From Chryseobacterium shigense (GTDB lineage Bacteria > Bacteroidota > Bacteroidia > Flavobacteriales > Weeksellaceae), in assembly GCF_014207845.1 (NCBI RefSeq), contig NZ_JACHLC010000001.1, positions 310,001 to 374,000 of the forward strand: a DNA stretch of 64,000 bases. Direction: 5' to 3'. Under the pieces are notes generated by a model. That model was not told the origin of the DNA and ran no database searches. It worked only from the letters and a program-made list of their open reading frames with translations. Positions 37,456 to 45,873 of this stretch are shown piece by piece. A program made the position numbers and the translations under genes. Position 1 is the first letter of the stretch. Every line of letters begins with the position of its first letter.

Positions 37456-37490
37456 AAAAGAGACTGCACATATCTATGACAGTCTCTTTT
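37456..37490. terminator. Terminator downstream of the 45-residue peptide gene
   Basis: AAAAGAGACTG / CAGTCTCTTTT stem with a 13-base loop and flanking A and T runs on both strands. It lies 32 bases beyond the peptide stop, which supports the small gene as a transcribed unit. Confidence 0.75.
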
Positions 37491-37521
37491 CAATAAAATT
37501 AAATTCTAACTACTTCTACGT

Positions 37522-37659
37522 TTAAGCAGTAATCTGCTTGGGTTCTTTTCCTTTATCTTCTTCTTTTTTATCTAATTTCTCAGATATTTTTTTTACAATG
37601 TATTCTATTGCAATAGGTGCTATAATGGCAATCAATGCTTTAAATATTCTTGATTTCAT
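37522..37659 (-). CDS. Small amphipathic membrane peptide (45 residues)
   Basis: The frame starts MKSRIFKALIAIIAPIAIEY and continues IVKKISEKLDKKEEDKGKEPKQITA. The first 22 residues would form a hydrophobic helix and the rest is highly charged, a form found in small membrane-associated or toxin-like peptides. An ATG with an A/T-rich leader and a terminator behind it support expression. I do not recognise a family, and a type I toxin or a small regulatory membrane peptide are both possible. It lies between the RlaP operon and a REP-like repeat, near the WYL regulator. Confidence 0.55.
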   Translation of the reverse strand: MKSRIFKALIAIIAPIAIEYIVKKISEKLDKKEEDKGKEPKQITA

Positions 37660-37762
37660 AGTATGATTTTTTTAATGTCATAATTAATACAATTTCCAAG
37701 CCATTTTGAAAATACTGCTGGTGGTGGGTGTTGCAGAGGGCAGGAATGATGAGGTTTGATTT

Positions 37763-37822
37763 TTTTATCACCCCGCCAAATCTGCGATTTGCCACCCCTC
37801 CTGAGGAGGGTAATTCCGATTC
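37763..37822. repeat. REP-like element, copy 2
   Basis: Same layout as 11026-11088: T-run, CACCCCGCCAAATCTGCGATTTG with a small hairpin, GCCACCCCTCC, then a CCTCC / GGAGG hairpin and TAATTCCGAT. The two hairpin loops and some stem bases differ between the copies, while the single-stranded joins are conserved. Confidence 0.75.
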
Positions 37823-37947
37823 TATTGCTTTTAATCATTATGGAAATCAGAAATCTTCACAAAACTTATATGATCTTCTTTTCACAAATTTTGTCACTTA
37901 AAATAACTTAAGTGCTAAAAACTTTTGTGCCTTTTGTGGTTAAAAAA

Positions 37948-38967
37948 TCAGTTTTCATCCGGAACAATTAAATTCTCATAGTTCCTGTGTCCTGCCTTGA
38001 ATTTATCCTGCAGCCTCAATCTCAGATTTTTAGGCTTATGAACAATCAGGCAGTCTCCAAAGCCCAGAAACAGTCTTTCCAGTTCAAAATTAATTTGAAC
38101 GCAGATTTTAAACAGGGTACCTTCTTCACTTTCGCTTATAATTTCCTGGCTTTTGTGAAGCGGTTTTGTTTTTACATAGGGTGCATTTGAGGAATCTACA
38201 AAAAAGACAACATTCCTCGGAGCCATAGTTTCGGAAACTGTAACACCAACAATATCTTTAAAATATTCATCGCCATCCAGGTCTTTGTCAATATACTGGA
38301 TATTTTCCTCTACATCAATCTTTTCCATCCTGTCCAGGGCTAAATTATACATTTTACCCTTATGCAGGCAGATCAGGAACCATCTGTTATTAAATTCCTT
38401 CAAAAGCTGCGGATGAACAATATAATTACTGGATTCTCTGGCGGTAAAACTGCGGTAAATAATATTCAGCACCTTTTTATTTGAAATGCTTTCATACAGG
38501 ATATCAATATGTTCAAGTCCCTTCAGCTGCTCATTTTTATCCAGATGAATGATAGATTTCTGTCCTGTGGAATGGATGGAATCTTCCAGTTTCTGAATCA
38601 CTCCGTTCATCTCTTTGAACATGGAGAAATCTTTAAACTGCTTCAGGATCTGAACTGCATTATTCATGGCTTTCAGGTCGCTTTCGTTCACAGAGATATT
38701 ATGAATGCTGTATTCCGGGTCGCTGTATCGGTAATATTTTCTTTCATATACCTCAATGGGAGCTTCATAGCCGAATTTTTCACTCCGCATATTCTGCAGG
38801 TCGAGCTGAACTGTTCTCCTGCTTACATAAGATTCTTTGCCTTCAAATTCAAACAGGGCATCGGAACATGCATCGATGAGATCTTCCAGGGTATATTTCC
38901 GGTATTTGTTCTTAAGACATTTATCTAATGTTTTGTAGCGGATCAGGGCATTTTTATTGGATGACAT
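37948..38967 (-). CDS. WYL-domain transcriptional regulator
   Basis: 339 residues. An N-terminal winged-helix region (ALIRYKTLDKCLKNKYRKYTLEDLIDACSDAL, SRRTVQLDLQNMR) is followed by a WYL domain (about 155-230: IIYRSFTARESSNYIVHPQLLKEFNNRWFLICLHKGKMYNLALDRME) and the C-terminal WCX extension. WYL domains often sense nucleic-acid fragments or nucleotides and regulate DNA-damage, phage-defence or RNA-repair genes. It is placed between the RlaP operon and rtcB, so it may sense broken RNA and control both; that link is inferred from location. The HopJ-type gene lies 71 bases upstream in the same direction. Confidence 0.9.
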   Translation of the reverse strand: MSSNKNALIRYKTLDKCLKNKYRKYTLEDLIDACSDALFEFEGKESYVSRRTVQLDLQNMRSEKFGYEAPIEVYERKYYRYSDPEYSIHNISVNESDLKAMNNAVQILKQFKDFSMFKEMNGVIQKLEDSIHSTGQKSIIHLDKNEQLKGLEHIDILYESISNKKVLNIIYRSFTARESSNYIVHPQLLKEFNNRWFLICLHKGKMYNLALDRMEKIDVEENIQYIDKDLDGDEYFKDIVGVTVSETMAPRNVVFFVDSSNAPYVKTKPLHKSQEIISESEEGTLFKICVQINFELERLFLGFGDCLIVHKPKNLRLRLQDKFKAGHRNYENLIVPDEN

Positions 38968-39038
38968 GGCGTTTGTGTTTTGGATAAAGTGAATGGTGAG
39001 TAGTCACTTGCGCAGCAAAAATTCACCATCGATTTATA

Positions 39039-39371
39039 TTATTTCTCTTTCAATGCTTCTCCTTCAAAGGAAATTCCTTCCCATCCGTATGTTATAAAAT
39101 TTCTGATATTCTGATGGTCTGTTCCTTCAGGATTATTTAAAACATCTTCCCTGTAAAATTCTCCAAAAAGAGAAAGCGCCTCTTCTTTTGATAATTCCTT
39201 AAGTTTTGCAAAACTGAAAACCTTACATGAACCGTTATTCTGACCAGCTTCATTTACTGTATCTCCATTTTTAAATGAAGTTGGTTCAAAATCATAATGT
39301 TCATCAATATAACTAATAACTTCTTTGAATTGAATAGTTTCAGGATTGCTTTTTAATTGTTCTAATAACAT
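39039..39371 (-). CDS. HopJ type III effector-like family protein
   Basis: 110 residues matching the small HopJ family: MLLEQLKSNPETIQFKEVISYIDEHYDFEPTSFKNGD, then GSCKVFSFAKLKELSKEEALSLFGEFYREDVLNNPEGTDHQNIRNFITYGWEGI. The family is named after a Pseudomonas effector but occurs widely in bacteria without type III secretion, as here, so a cytoplasmic housekeeping role is more likely. It is divergent from rtcB, about 185 bases away, and in the same direction as the WYL regulator. Confidence 0.85.
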   Translation of the reverse strand: MLLEQLKSNPETIQFKEVISYIDEHYDFEPTSFKNGDTVNEAGQNNGSCKVFSFAKLKELSKEEALSLFGEFYREDVLNNPEGTDHQNIRNFITYGWEGISFEGEALKEK

Positions 39372-39502
39372 ATTTTTTTAGTTTAAATAATTGTGTTATA
39401 AAATAAATAGGGTTAATTCTGCTGGAAATCAAATGAATAAGTCGGTTTGTGCGTTTCGGCTTCCTTCATTTTTCCACTTTTTTACAAAAATAATTAAAAT
39501 AA

Positions 39503-40951
<1,449 letters not shown>

Positions 40952-41016
40952 TTTTTAATTTAATATAAATCTTGAAGGCATAAAACCTGAAAGATTATCA
41001 AAAAAACTAATAACCC

Positions 41017-41046
41017 AACCTTACAGGTACAAAAGCCTGTAAGGTT
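41017..41046 (+). other. Stable hairpin between rtcB and the tRNA-like RNA
   Basis: AACCTTACAGG / CCTGTAAGGTT arms of 11 pairs with a short loop. No T-run follows on the plus strand, so it may be a processing or stability element rather than a terminator. Confidence 0.55.
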
Positions 41047-41070
41047 AATGAAAACTATTTCATAACGGAA

Positions 41071-41177
41071 GGGGCAGTAGCTCAGATGGTAGAGCAACAG
41101 AATTACTTTTCGCTGCAGGCAAATAAAGTTCCTATGAATCCCAATTGTGTGTCACAGGTTCGAGTCCTGTCTGCTCC
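41071..41177 (+). ncRNA. tRNA-like RNA with expanded anticodon arm
   Basis: 107 bases. The acceptor stem GGGGCAG / CTGCTCC has seven pairs including one G-T, a D-arm GCTC / GAGC with a GG-containing loop, and a T-arm ACAGG TTCGAGT CCTGT. All invariant residues are kept: T8, A14, G18G19, A21, G53, T54T55C56, A58 and C61. In place of a normal anticodon arm stands a rod: ACA-G-AATT (41097-41104) pairs with AATT-G-TGT (41143-41150), then ACTTT / AAAGT (41105-41109 / 41125-41129) around a 15-base loop. No 7-base loop or anticodon is seen, and CCA is not encoded. It is likely a tRNA mimic, comparable in principle to Y RNAs, or an intron-containing tRNA. It lies on the strand of rtcB. Confidence 0.75.
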
Positions 41178-41237
41178 TCAAAACAAAGAAAATGCTTATA
41201 TTCACGTATCAGTCATTTTCATATATTAAAAAATTAA

Positions 41238-41400
41238 AGGCAAAGAAAATTCCTATAATTTAGAATTACTTTCCGCCTTTTCACAAATTATAAGGCAAAG
41301 GGAGTTCCTATATTTTTTGGATAAATTACTCCCCGCTTTTTATAAACTATAGGTAAAAGGAGTTCCTGTATCCTTCACTTTTAATGATTTTACTCCTCAC
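41238..41400 (+). repeat. Three imperfect hairpin repeats with compensatory changes
   Basis: Each unit has a 19-base B-motif (AGGCAAAGGGAGTTCCTAT in unit 2; starts at 41238, 41293, 41351) and a following A-motif (AATTACTCCCCGC in unit 2; starts at 41264, 41324, 41387). The pairing segments vary together: GAAAAT with ACTTTC (one mismatch), GGGAGT with ACTCCC, AGGAGT with ACTCCT. The connecting bases are not conserved. A further pair occurs in the order A then B within the tRNA-like RNA (41101-41113 and 41117-41135; TAAAGT with ACTTTT). This implies conserved RNA hairpins rather than DNA sites. The third unit ends 21 bases before the next start codon. Confidence 0.75.
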
Positions 41401-41421
41401 TTATTTTTTAAACTTAAAACA

Positions 41422-43176
41422 ATGAAAACACTACAATTATTCAATGCTGTAATAGCCAGAAAATCCGGTGAAAAGCCATTCATCTCTAATGAAGGTTTTA
41501 TCATTGAACCAGATGCTGTATGGGCGAAAAATGAGATCATATCTTATTATGCAAAGGAAAAATTAAACGGAAATGATCTGAACAAAACCTTTCATAAATC
41601 CTGGGAGAAAATAAAGAATACCTCCAGAATTGAGTTGCTTTTTGAACAGATCAGACATTATATTTCAACGTATGGAAGCAATTTCCAAAGTGAAATCTAT
41701 ATTCCTGATGAAATACTGAATGTTCCTGATATGAAGCTGGTTTTTAAAGTTATAAAAGCCTATTCTGCAGAAGAAATGCAGGAAAAGTGCCTTTCTCTTT
41801 TGAGATCAGGAATTGCCTTAAAAGAAGAAACCATTGATGAACTGCTTTATATTTTACATACAGAGCTGGAATACGATTTTACAGGAAAAGAAAACATCAG
41901 AAATAAAGAAGCTGTTATAAAAATAGCCGATCTGTACGATATCTACCCTGAAAATCCTGTTGAGTTTTTCCGTTACGTTATTTATAAAACGACCAATACT
42001 ACACTTTTAATCAAAAGTGATGATCTGATTGATTTGATCAGGCAAAGTAAATTTAACCCAACCTATCTGTTCGAAAGCTTCGGAATGGAAAAGATGGCGG
42101 AAATTTTTAACAGATTCAAGCCGTTATTCCTTGCTTACAAAAACAGGGCGCCTAAAGCGATCAATAAAATTTCAAAGCTGTCTAAAGTACATCATAAACC
42201 ATTGATTTCAAATCCGTTGAATGATGCTACGAATACACTATTGGAAAACAGCGATTGGCACTGGCTGGACAATGCGACACCGTTTGCATTATTCAAAGCA
42301 CTGTCAGCATGTTATTCAAGAATGTATGGCCAGGATACGTTTGTTTACAGGGTGAGAAATGGAAAGTCATGGGTTAAAAAAGGTAAGGAAACTTACGTGA
42401 ATCAGTTCAACTATGATTTTATTCTGGATTATCTGAAGCTGAAATATGAAAACCTGTCCGGAAAGAAATTCTATTTCCCTGAGAATGTAGAATTTGCATT
42501 GCCAACTTCTGAAAAAATGTTCGTTGGAAATATTCCTACCGGAACCCGTTTTTATGGTGAAAGACTGGCTGTAGGTATTTATTGGGAAGATCAGTGGGGT
42601 GCCCGTGACCTTGACCTTTCAGGATTGAATATTGCCGGAAAAATAGGCTGGAATGCAGCCTATAATTATGGTGACGGACAATTGATGTACTCCGGAGATA
42701 TGACTTCCGCTCCTAACGGTGCCGTTGAATATCTTTATGCCAATAAAGGACTGTCTACACCAACCCTTATCATGAATAACGTTTTCAGCGGAGATGCAAA
42801 CTGTGGATATAAAATCGTAATTGGAAAAGGAGATAATATTTCCTATGATTATATGATGAACCCTAACAGTCTCTTTGCCGAGGCCAGATGTAACTCCGTC
42901 CAGAAGCAAATGATCCTGGGAATGCTGGTGGCAAAAAACGAAAAGCAATGTTTCGTACTGTTGAATTTTGGGGCCGGACATTCTCATGTGTCAGGAAATA
43001 GCCAGGTTTCCATGATGGCAACAAGTGCATTGTATCAGCAATGGTACGAAGCCATGTCGTTCAATAACCTTATAAAAGAGCTTGGAGCGGAGATTACAAC
43101 GGAAAAAACAGAAGCCGATTTCGATTTCTCACTGGAAAGCCTTGAAAAAGATAGTTTCACAAAGGCTTTTAAGTAG
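41422..43176 (+). CDS. RtcB-associated protein with TerD-like C-terminal part
   Basis: 584 residues, cytoplasmic. Residues 1-300 are almost entirely helical (EFFRYVIYKTTNTTLLIKSDDLIDLIRQ, FNRFKPLFLAYKNRAPKAINKISKLSKVHHKPLI) and end in ALFKALSACYSRMYGQDTFVYRVRNGKSWVKK. The last 230 residues read GIYWEDQWGARDLDLSGLNIAGKIGWNAAY, QLMYSGDMTSAPNGAVEYLY and PTLIMNNVFSGD, a pattern like TerD domains and, as I recall, MXAN_6230/SCO0854-type proteins. Its place behind rtcB and a tRNA-like RNA parallels the TROVE protein Rsr, but I see no TROVE or MIDAS motif. Function unknown; an RNA-binding role is inferred. Confidence 0.7.
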   Translation: MKTLQLFNAVIARKSGEKPFISNEGFIIEPDAVWAKNEIISYYAKEKLNGNDLNKTFHKSWEKIKNTSRIELLFEQIRHYISTYGSNFQSEIYIPDEILNVPDMKLVFKVIKAYSAEEMQEKCLSLLRSGIALKEETIDELLYILHTELEYDFTGKENIRNKEAVIKIADLYDIYPENPVEFFRYVIYKTTNTTLLIKSDDLIDLIRQSKFNPTYLFESFGMEKMAEIFNRFKPLFLAYKNRAPKAINKISKLSKVHHKPLISNPLNDATNTLLENSDWHWLDNATPFALFKALSACYSRMYGQDTFVYRVRNGKSWVKKGKETYVNQFNYDFILDYLKLKYENLSGKKFYFPENVEFALPTSEKMFVGNIPTGTRFYGERLAVGIYWEDQWGARDLDLSGLNIAGKIGWNAAYNYGDGQLMYSGDMTSAPNGAVEYLYANKGLSTPTLIMNNVFSGDANCGYKIVIGKGDNISYDYMMNPNSLFAEARCNSVQKQMILGMLVAKNEKQCFVLLNFGAGHSHVSGNSQVSMMATSALYQQWYEAMSFNNLIKELGAEITTEKTEADFDFSLESLEKDSFTKAFK

Positions 43177-43304
43177 AATAAAATATGAAATAAATAGTAT
43201 AATGATATCTACTTAAACAAGCATTTAATTTTTATATGAATTAACATATTGATATTCATCAATTTATAAAACTTCTAAGTGTTAAAATCAAATAAAATGC
43301 TTCT

Positions 43305-43321
43305 CTTGGCACGATTTTTAC
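43305..43321 (+). promoter_or_regulatory. Sigma-54-like promoter
   Basis: CTTGGCACGATTTTTAC matches the -24/-12 consensus TTGGCACG-N4-TTGC with correct spacing; only the last element departs (TTTAC for TTTGC). The predicted start of transcription, about 12 bases on, leaves a leader of roughly 24 bases before the ATG at 43357. Confidence 0.6.
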
Positions 43322-43356
43322 AGCCTATTGCATTAGTAAAATTTAAAATTAGAGTT

Positions 43357-43920
43357 ATGAAAATGTTAAAACAAGCAATATTACTGGCTGGAATCTTAAC
43401 AGCAGGTATCGCAAGTGCACAGAGCTCAAAGATGAATAATATGATCAAGGTAGGTGCAAATGCTGGTTTGGCAGTTCCTGCGGATAATCTTTCTGCAGCT
43501 GTAGGGGTAGATGTATCTTATCAGAATTTGATCACTCCGGGATTTGGGTTAGGTATTGCAACAGGATATACTCATTATTTTGGGAAAAGTAACAACGGTT
43601 ATGATAACAATGATGTAGGAGTAGTTCCTGTAGGAGCTTTAATAAGAATTTATCCTAAGCAAACCGGTTTCTATTTTGGAACAGACCTTGGTTACGGGTT
43701 CCTTGTAGGAGACGATAAAGTGGCTTCCAACAGTTCTGTCGCCAGACCGGACGGAGGTTTCTACATCAAGCCGGAAATCGGGTACCACAACAGGGATTGG
43801 AATTTCTTTGTACAGTATCAGAAGGTTTTCGTAGGTGATAAAGGAGATCTTGCCGGACAAGACTATAATGTGGGGAACATCGGAGTAGGATTCGGGTACA
43901 ATATACCATTAGGAAAGTAG
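43357..43920 (+). CDS. Outer-membrane beta-barrel (porin-like) protein
   Basis: 187 residues from ATG 43357, which starts a signal peptide (MKMLKQAILLAGILTAGIAS, then AQ). The longer frame to 43279 would include the promoter and is rejected. The mature part alternates amphipathic strands and Gly/aromatic turns (IKVGANAGLAVPADNLSAAVGVDVSYQN, GIATGYTHYFGKSNNG, GFYFGTDLGYGFLVG, GYHNRDWNFFVQYQKVF) and ends GVGFGYNIPLGK, so an eight-stranded barrel of the OmpW/OmpA-like size is expected. Role unknown. It appears to have a sigma-54-like promoter and ends in a terminator. Confidence 0.8.
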   Translation: MKMLKQAILLAGILTAGIASAQSSKMNNMIKVGANAGLAVPADNLSAAVGVDVSYQNLITPGFGLGIATGYTHYFGKSNNGYDNNDVGVVPVGALIRIYPKQTGFYFGTDLGYGFLVGDDKVASNSSVARPDGGFYIKPEIGYHNRDWNFFVQYQKVFVGDKGDLAGQDYNVGNIGVGFGYNIPLGK

Positions 43921-43950
43921 TTAGATTTATATATAAACAATTATTAACCA

Positions 43951-43980
43951 AACCTTTTTATGAAAATAAAAAGGTTTTTT
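43951..43980 (+). terminator. Intrinsic terminator after the porin-like gene
   Basis: AACCTTTTTAT / ATAAAAAGGTT stem followed by a T-run. It lies inside the long upstream extension of the glucokinase frame, which supports the later glk start at 44035. Confidence 0.85.
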
Positions 43981-44034
43981 GCTTCCCTGCAGGATTTACG
44001 AAAACTATTATTATATTTGATAAAATTTGAGGTT

Positions 44035-45084
44035 ATGATTTTGAATCCAAAATTTCCGCTTTATTTACCAGGAGTAGAGAATACCAGTAATGATAATGTT
44101 ACGATTATTGGTGCGAGTCTCCGTGAAGATATAACAATCTTAGGCTATTTTGTTTCCGGTAGCGGAGGCCTGGAGATAAAAACTCAGAATGAATATGTTA
44201 CCAAAGAGTACACTTCATTTTCTGAAATATTGAGAAAATTCATTCAGGATAATCAGCTTGCCGGTGTGAAGCGCCTGGCTGTGGCTGTTCCCGGACCTGT
44301 AATTGATGGTAAAAGTAGTCCTGCAAGATTAGGCTGGGACTTAGATATTGAAGAATATACCAGAGAGTTTGGATTTGAGAAAGGAGATATGCTGAATGAC
44401 CTTGAAGCATCCGCTTACGGAATGGCGCTTCTTGAAGACAGTGATCTGGACCCGATCTATACCAGCGGGCATCTTGAAAAAGGAAATGTAGCGATCCTGG
44501 CTCCCGGAAACGGACTGGGTGAAGCAGGATATTTCTTTGACGGTAAAAACCTGAGGCCTTTCGCAACAGAAGGAGGGCATTCGGAATTCTCACCGAGAAC
44601 GAATGTTGAAGTAGAATTTTATCAGTTCCTGAACAATATTTACGGTATTGTGAGCTGGGAAAATGTACTTTCCAAAACAGGACTTTTCAATATTTACCGA
44701 TTCCTGAGAGATGTGAAAAGGCATCCGGAGCCGGAATGGCTTGCAGAACGTTTTGCAGGAGGAAACTTCGTTGAAGAGCTTTACAAGGCTGCTGTAGAAG
44801 AAGATGTACTCATCTGTAAAATTGCTTTGGATACCTTCCTGGAATTCCTTGCAAGAGAAGCAAACAACCTTGTGCTGAAGCTTAAAGCTACCGGAGGGCT
44901 ATTGATTGCGGGAGATATTCCGCAGGCAATCAGGGAATATATAGACAAAGGAAAATTCTACGACAAGTTCAAGATCAGCGACAAGATGGAAGGACTGCTG
45001 AAAAGCACACCGATTTATCTGATTAAACAGAACCACACCGCATTAAAAGGTGCCGCACTGTACACCGCTTACTATCAGAATTAA
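44035..45084 (+). CDS. glk: Glucokinase
   Basis: 349 residues from ATG 44035 (MILNPKFPLYLPGVENTSND). The ATP-binding glucokinase fold (PF02685-like) is seen in AVAVPGPVIDGKSSPARLGWDLD, LNDLEASAYGM with the Asn-Asp and Glu pair, and the glucose/ATP region ILAPGNGLGEAGYFF, then ATEGGHSEFSPR. It phosphorylates glucose to glucose-6-phosphate in the cytoplasm. The TATATTTG box at 44012-44020 region is a candidate -7 element. A terminator follows. The gene is single, and no sugar transporter is adjacent (the FucP-like porter lies 25 kb away). Confidence 0.92.
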   Translation: MILNPKFPLYLPGVENTSNDNVTIIGASLREDITILGYFVSGSGGLEIKTQNEYVTKEYTSFSEILRKFIQDNQLAGVKRLAVAVPGPVIDGKSSPARLGWDLDIEEYTREFGFEKGDMLNDLEASAYGMALLEDSDLDPIYTSGHLEKGNVAILAPGNGLGEAGYFFDGKNLRPFATEGGHSEFSPRTNVEVEFYQFLNNIYGIVSWENVLSKTGLFNIYRFLRDVKRHPEPEWLAERFAGGNFVEELYKAAVEEDVLICKIALDTFLEFLAREANNLVLKLKATGGLLIAGDIPQAIREYIDKGKFYDKFKISDKMEGLLKSTPIYLIKQNHTALKGAALYTAYYQN

Positions 45085-45091
45085 AATACAG

Positions 45092-45117
45092 AACTCCGGA
45101 ACTCCGGAGTTTTTTTA
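45092..45117 (+). terminator. Intrinsic terminator after glk
   Basis: AACTCCGG / CCGGAGTT stem with a 4-base loop and seven T residues. Confidence 0.88.
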
Positions 45118-45228
45118 TAGGATGATATTATTCATGAAAATAATTGGTTTTATTGATATACATCAATGAAATCTATCAGATAAGTTGGCTACATTTGCAC
45201 CATTAAACAAGTAAATAACTTTATTCAA

Positions 45229-45795
45229 ATGAAAAAAATATTCTTATTAGCAGTTTTAGCTGGTGGTCTTGCATTCGGACAGTCAAAAAAAGTAGTGGCA
45301 TCTGATGTTCACTGGTGGGGATATAAAGTGGCAAAATCTGAGGCCAGCTCTCACGACGGAACAGTGAAAGTAAAGTCCGGAGACATGGTGATGAAAGGAA
45401 ACAACCTGGTAGGGGGAAGCTTTGTACTGGATATGACTTCTATCAACTCAACTGACCTTTCAGGAGAATATCAGCAGAAACTGAACGGGCACCTTAAGAA
45501 CGGTGACTTCTTTGAAGTTGAAAAATTCCCGACTGCTTCTTTCAAAATCACTTCTGTAAAGAAAAACAGCGATAAGATCTATAATTCTTTAGTAACAGGA
45601 AACCTTACCGTAAAAGGAAAAACAAACACAATTACTTTCCCTGCGAAAATTGCTTACAGCAAAGGTGTAGTAAGTCTGGTTTCAGATAAATTCTCTTTCG
45701 ACAGACAGAAATTTGATGTTGCTTACAAGTCTACAATGCAGGATGTTTTTGTGAAAGATGACATCGAAATGCTTGTAAAGGTAACTGCTAAATAA
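45229..45795 (+). CDS. YceI-family exported protein (copy 1)
   Basis: 188 residues with a signal peptide (MKKIFLLAVLAGGLAFGQ). The YceI lipocalin-like barrel is recognisable: VHWWGYKVAKSEASSHDGTVKVKSGDM, GGSFVLDMTSINSTDL, FFEVEKFPTASFKITSV, GNLTVKGKTNTITFPAKI. YceI proteins bind isoprenoid-type lipids in the periplasm; the native ligand is unknown. A TACATTTG box at 45190-45197 lies 31 bases upstream. The paralogue begins 78 bases downstream, after a terminator. The two are about 40% identical by eye, so they are an old tandem duplication. Confidence 0.92.
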   Translation: MKKIFLLAVLAGGLAFGQSKKVVASDVHWWGYKVAKSEASSHDGTVKVKSGDMVMKGNNLVGGSFVLDMTSINSTDLSGEYQQKLNGHLKNGDFFEVEKFPTASFKITSVKKNSDKIYNSLVTGNLTVKGKTNTITFPAKIAYSKGVVSLVSDKFSFDRQKFDVAYKSTMQDVFVKDDIEMLVKVTAK

Positions 45796-45816
45796 TTTAA
45801 TCAAAAAAAGATTATT

Positions 45817-45845
45817 AAAAGTGTAGAAGTTCTACACTTTTTTTT
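45817..45845 (+). terminator. Terminator between the two YceI genes
   Basis: AAAAGTGTAGAA / TTCTACACTTTT stem with almost no loop and a long T-run. It probably allows separate expression of the second copy. Confidence 0.85.
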
Positions 45846-45873
45846 ATTTTTGTTGAATTGTAAATAAAAAAGA

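Noticed and set aside
39039..39371. Type III secretion effector
   Set aside because: The HopJ-type family is widespread in bacteria without type III systems, and no secretion genes are present.
41071..41177. Ordinary tRNA gene
   Set aside because: No anticodon stem-loop of normal size can be drawn; the central part is a 46-base rod. Only the acceptor, D and T arms are standard.
41238..41400. CRISPR array
   Set aside because: The repeats are imperfect, only three, with motif pairs covarying inside each unit and no constant spacers; no cas gene is nearby. An RNA hairpin array fits better.
41422..43176. TROVE (Ro60/Rsr) protein behind rtcB
   Set aside because: Its position fits, but no TROVE consensus or vWA MIDAS motif (DxSxS) was found; the C-terminal pattern is closer to TerD-like text.
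43960..44034. N-terminal extension of glucokinase
   Set aside because: It would overlap the terminator of the porin-like gene, and the family start fits the ATG at 44035.
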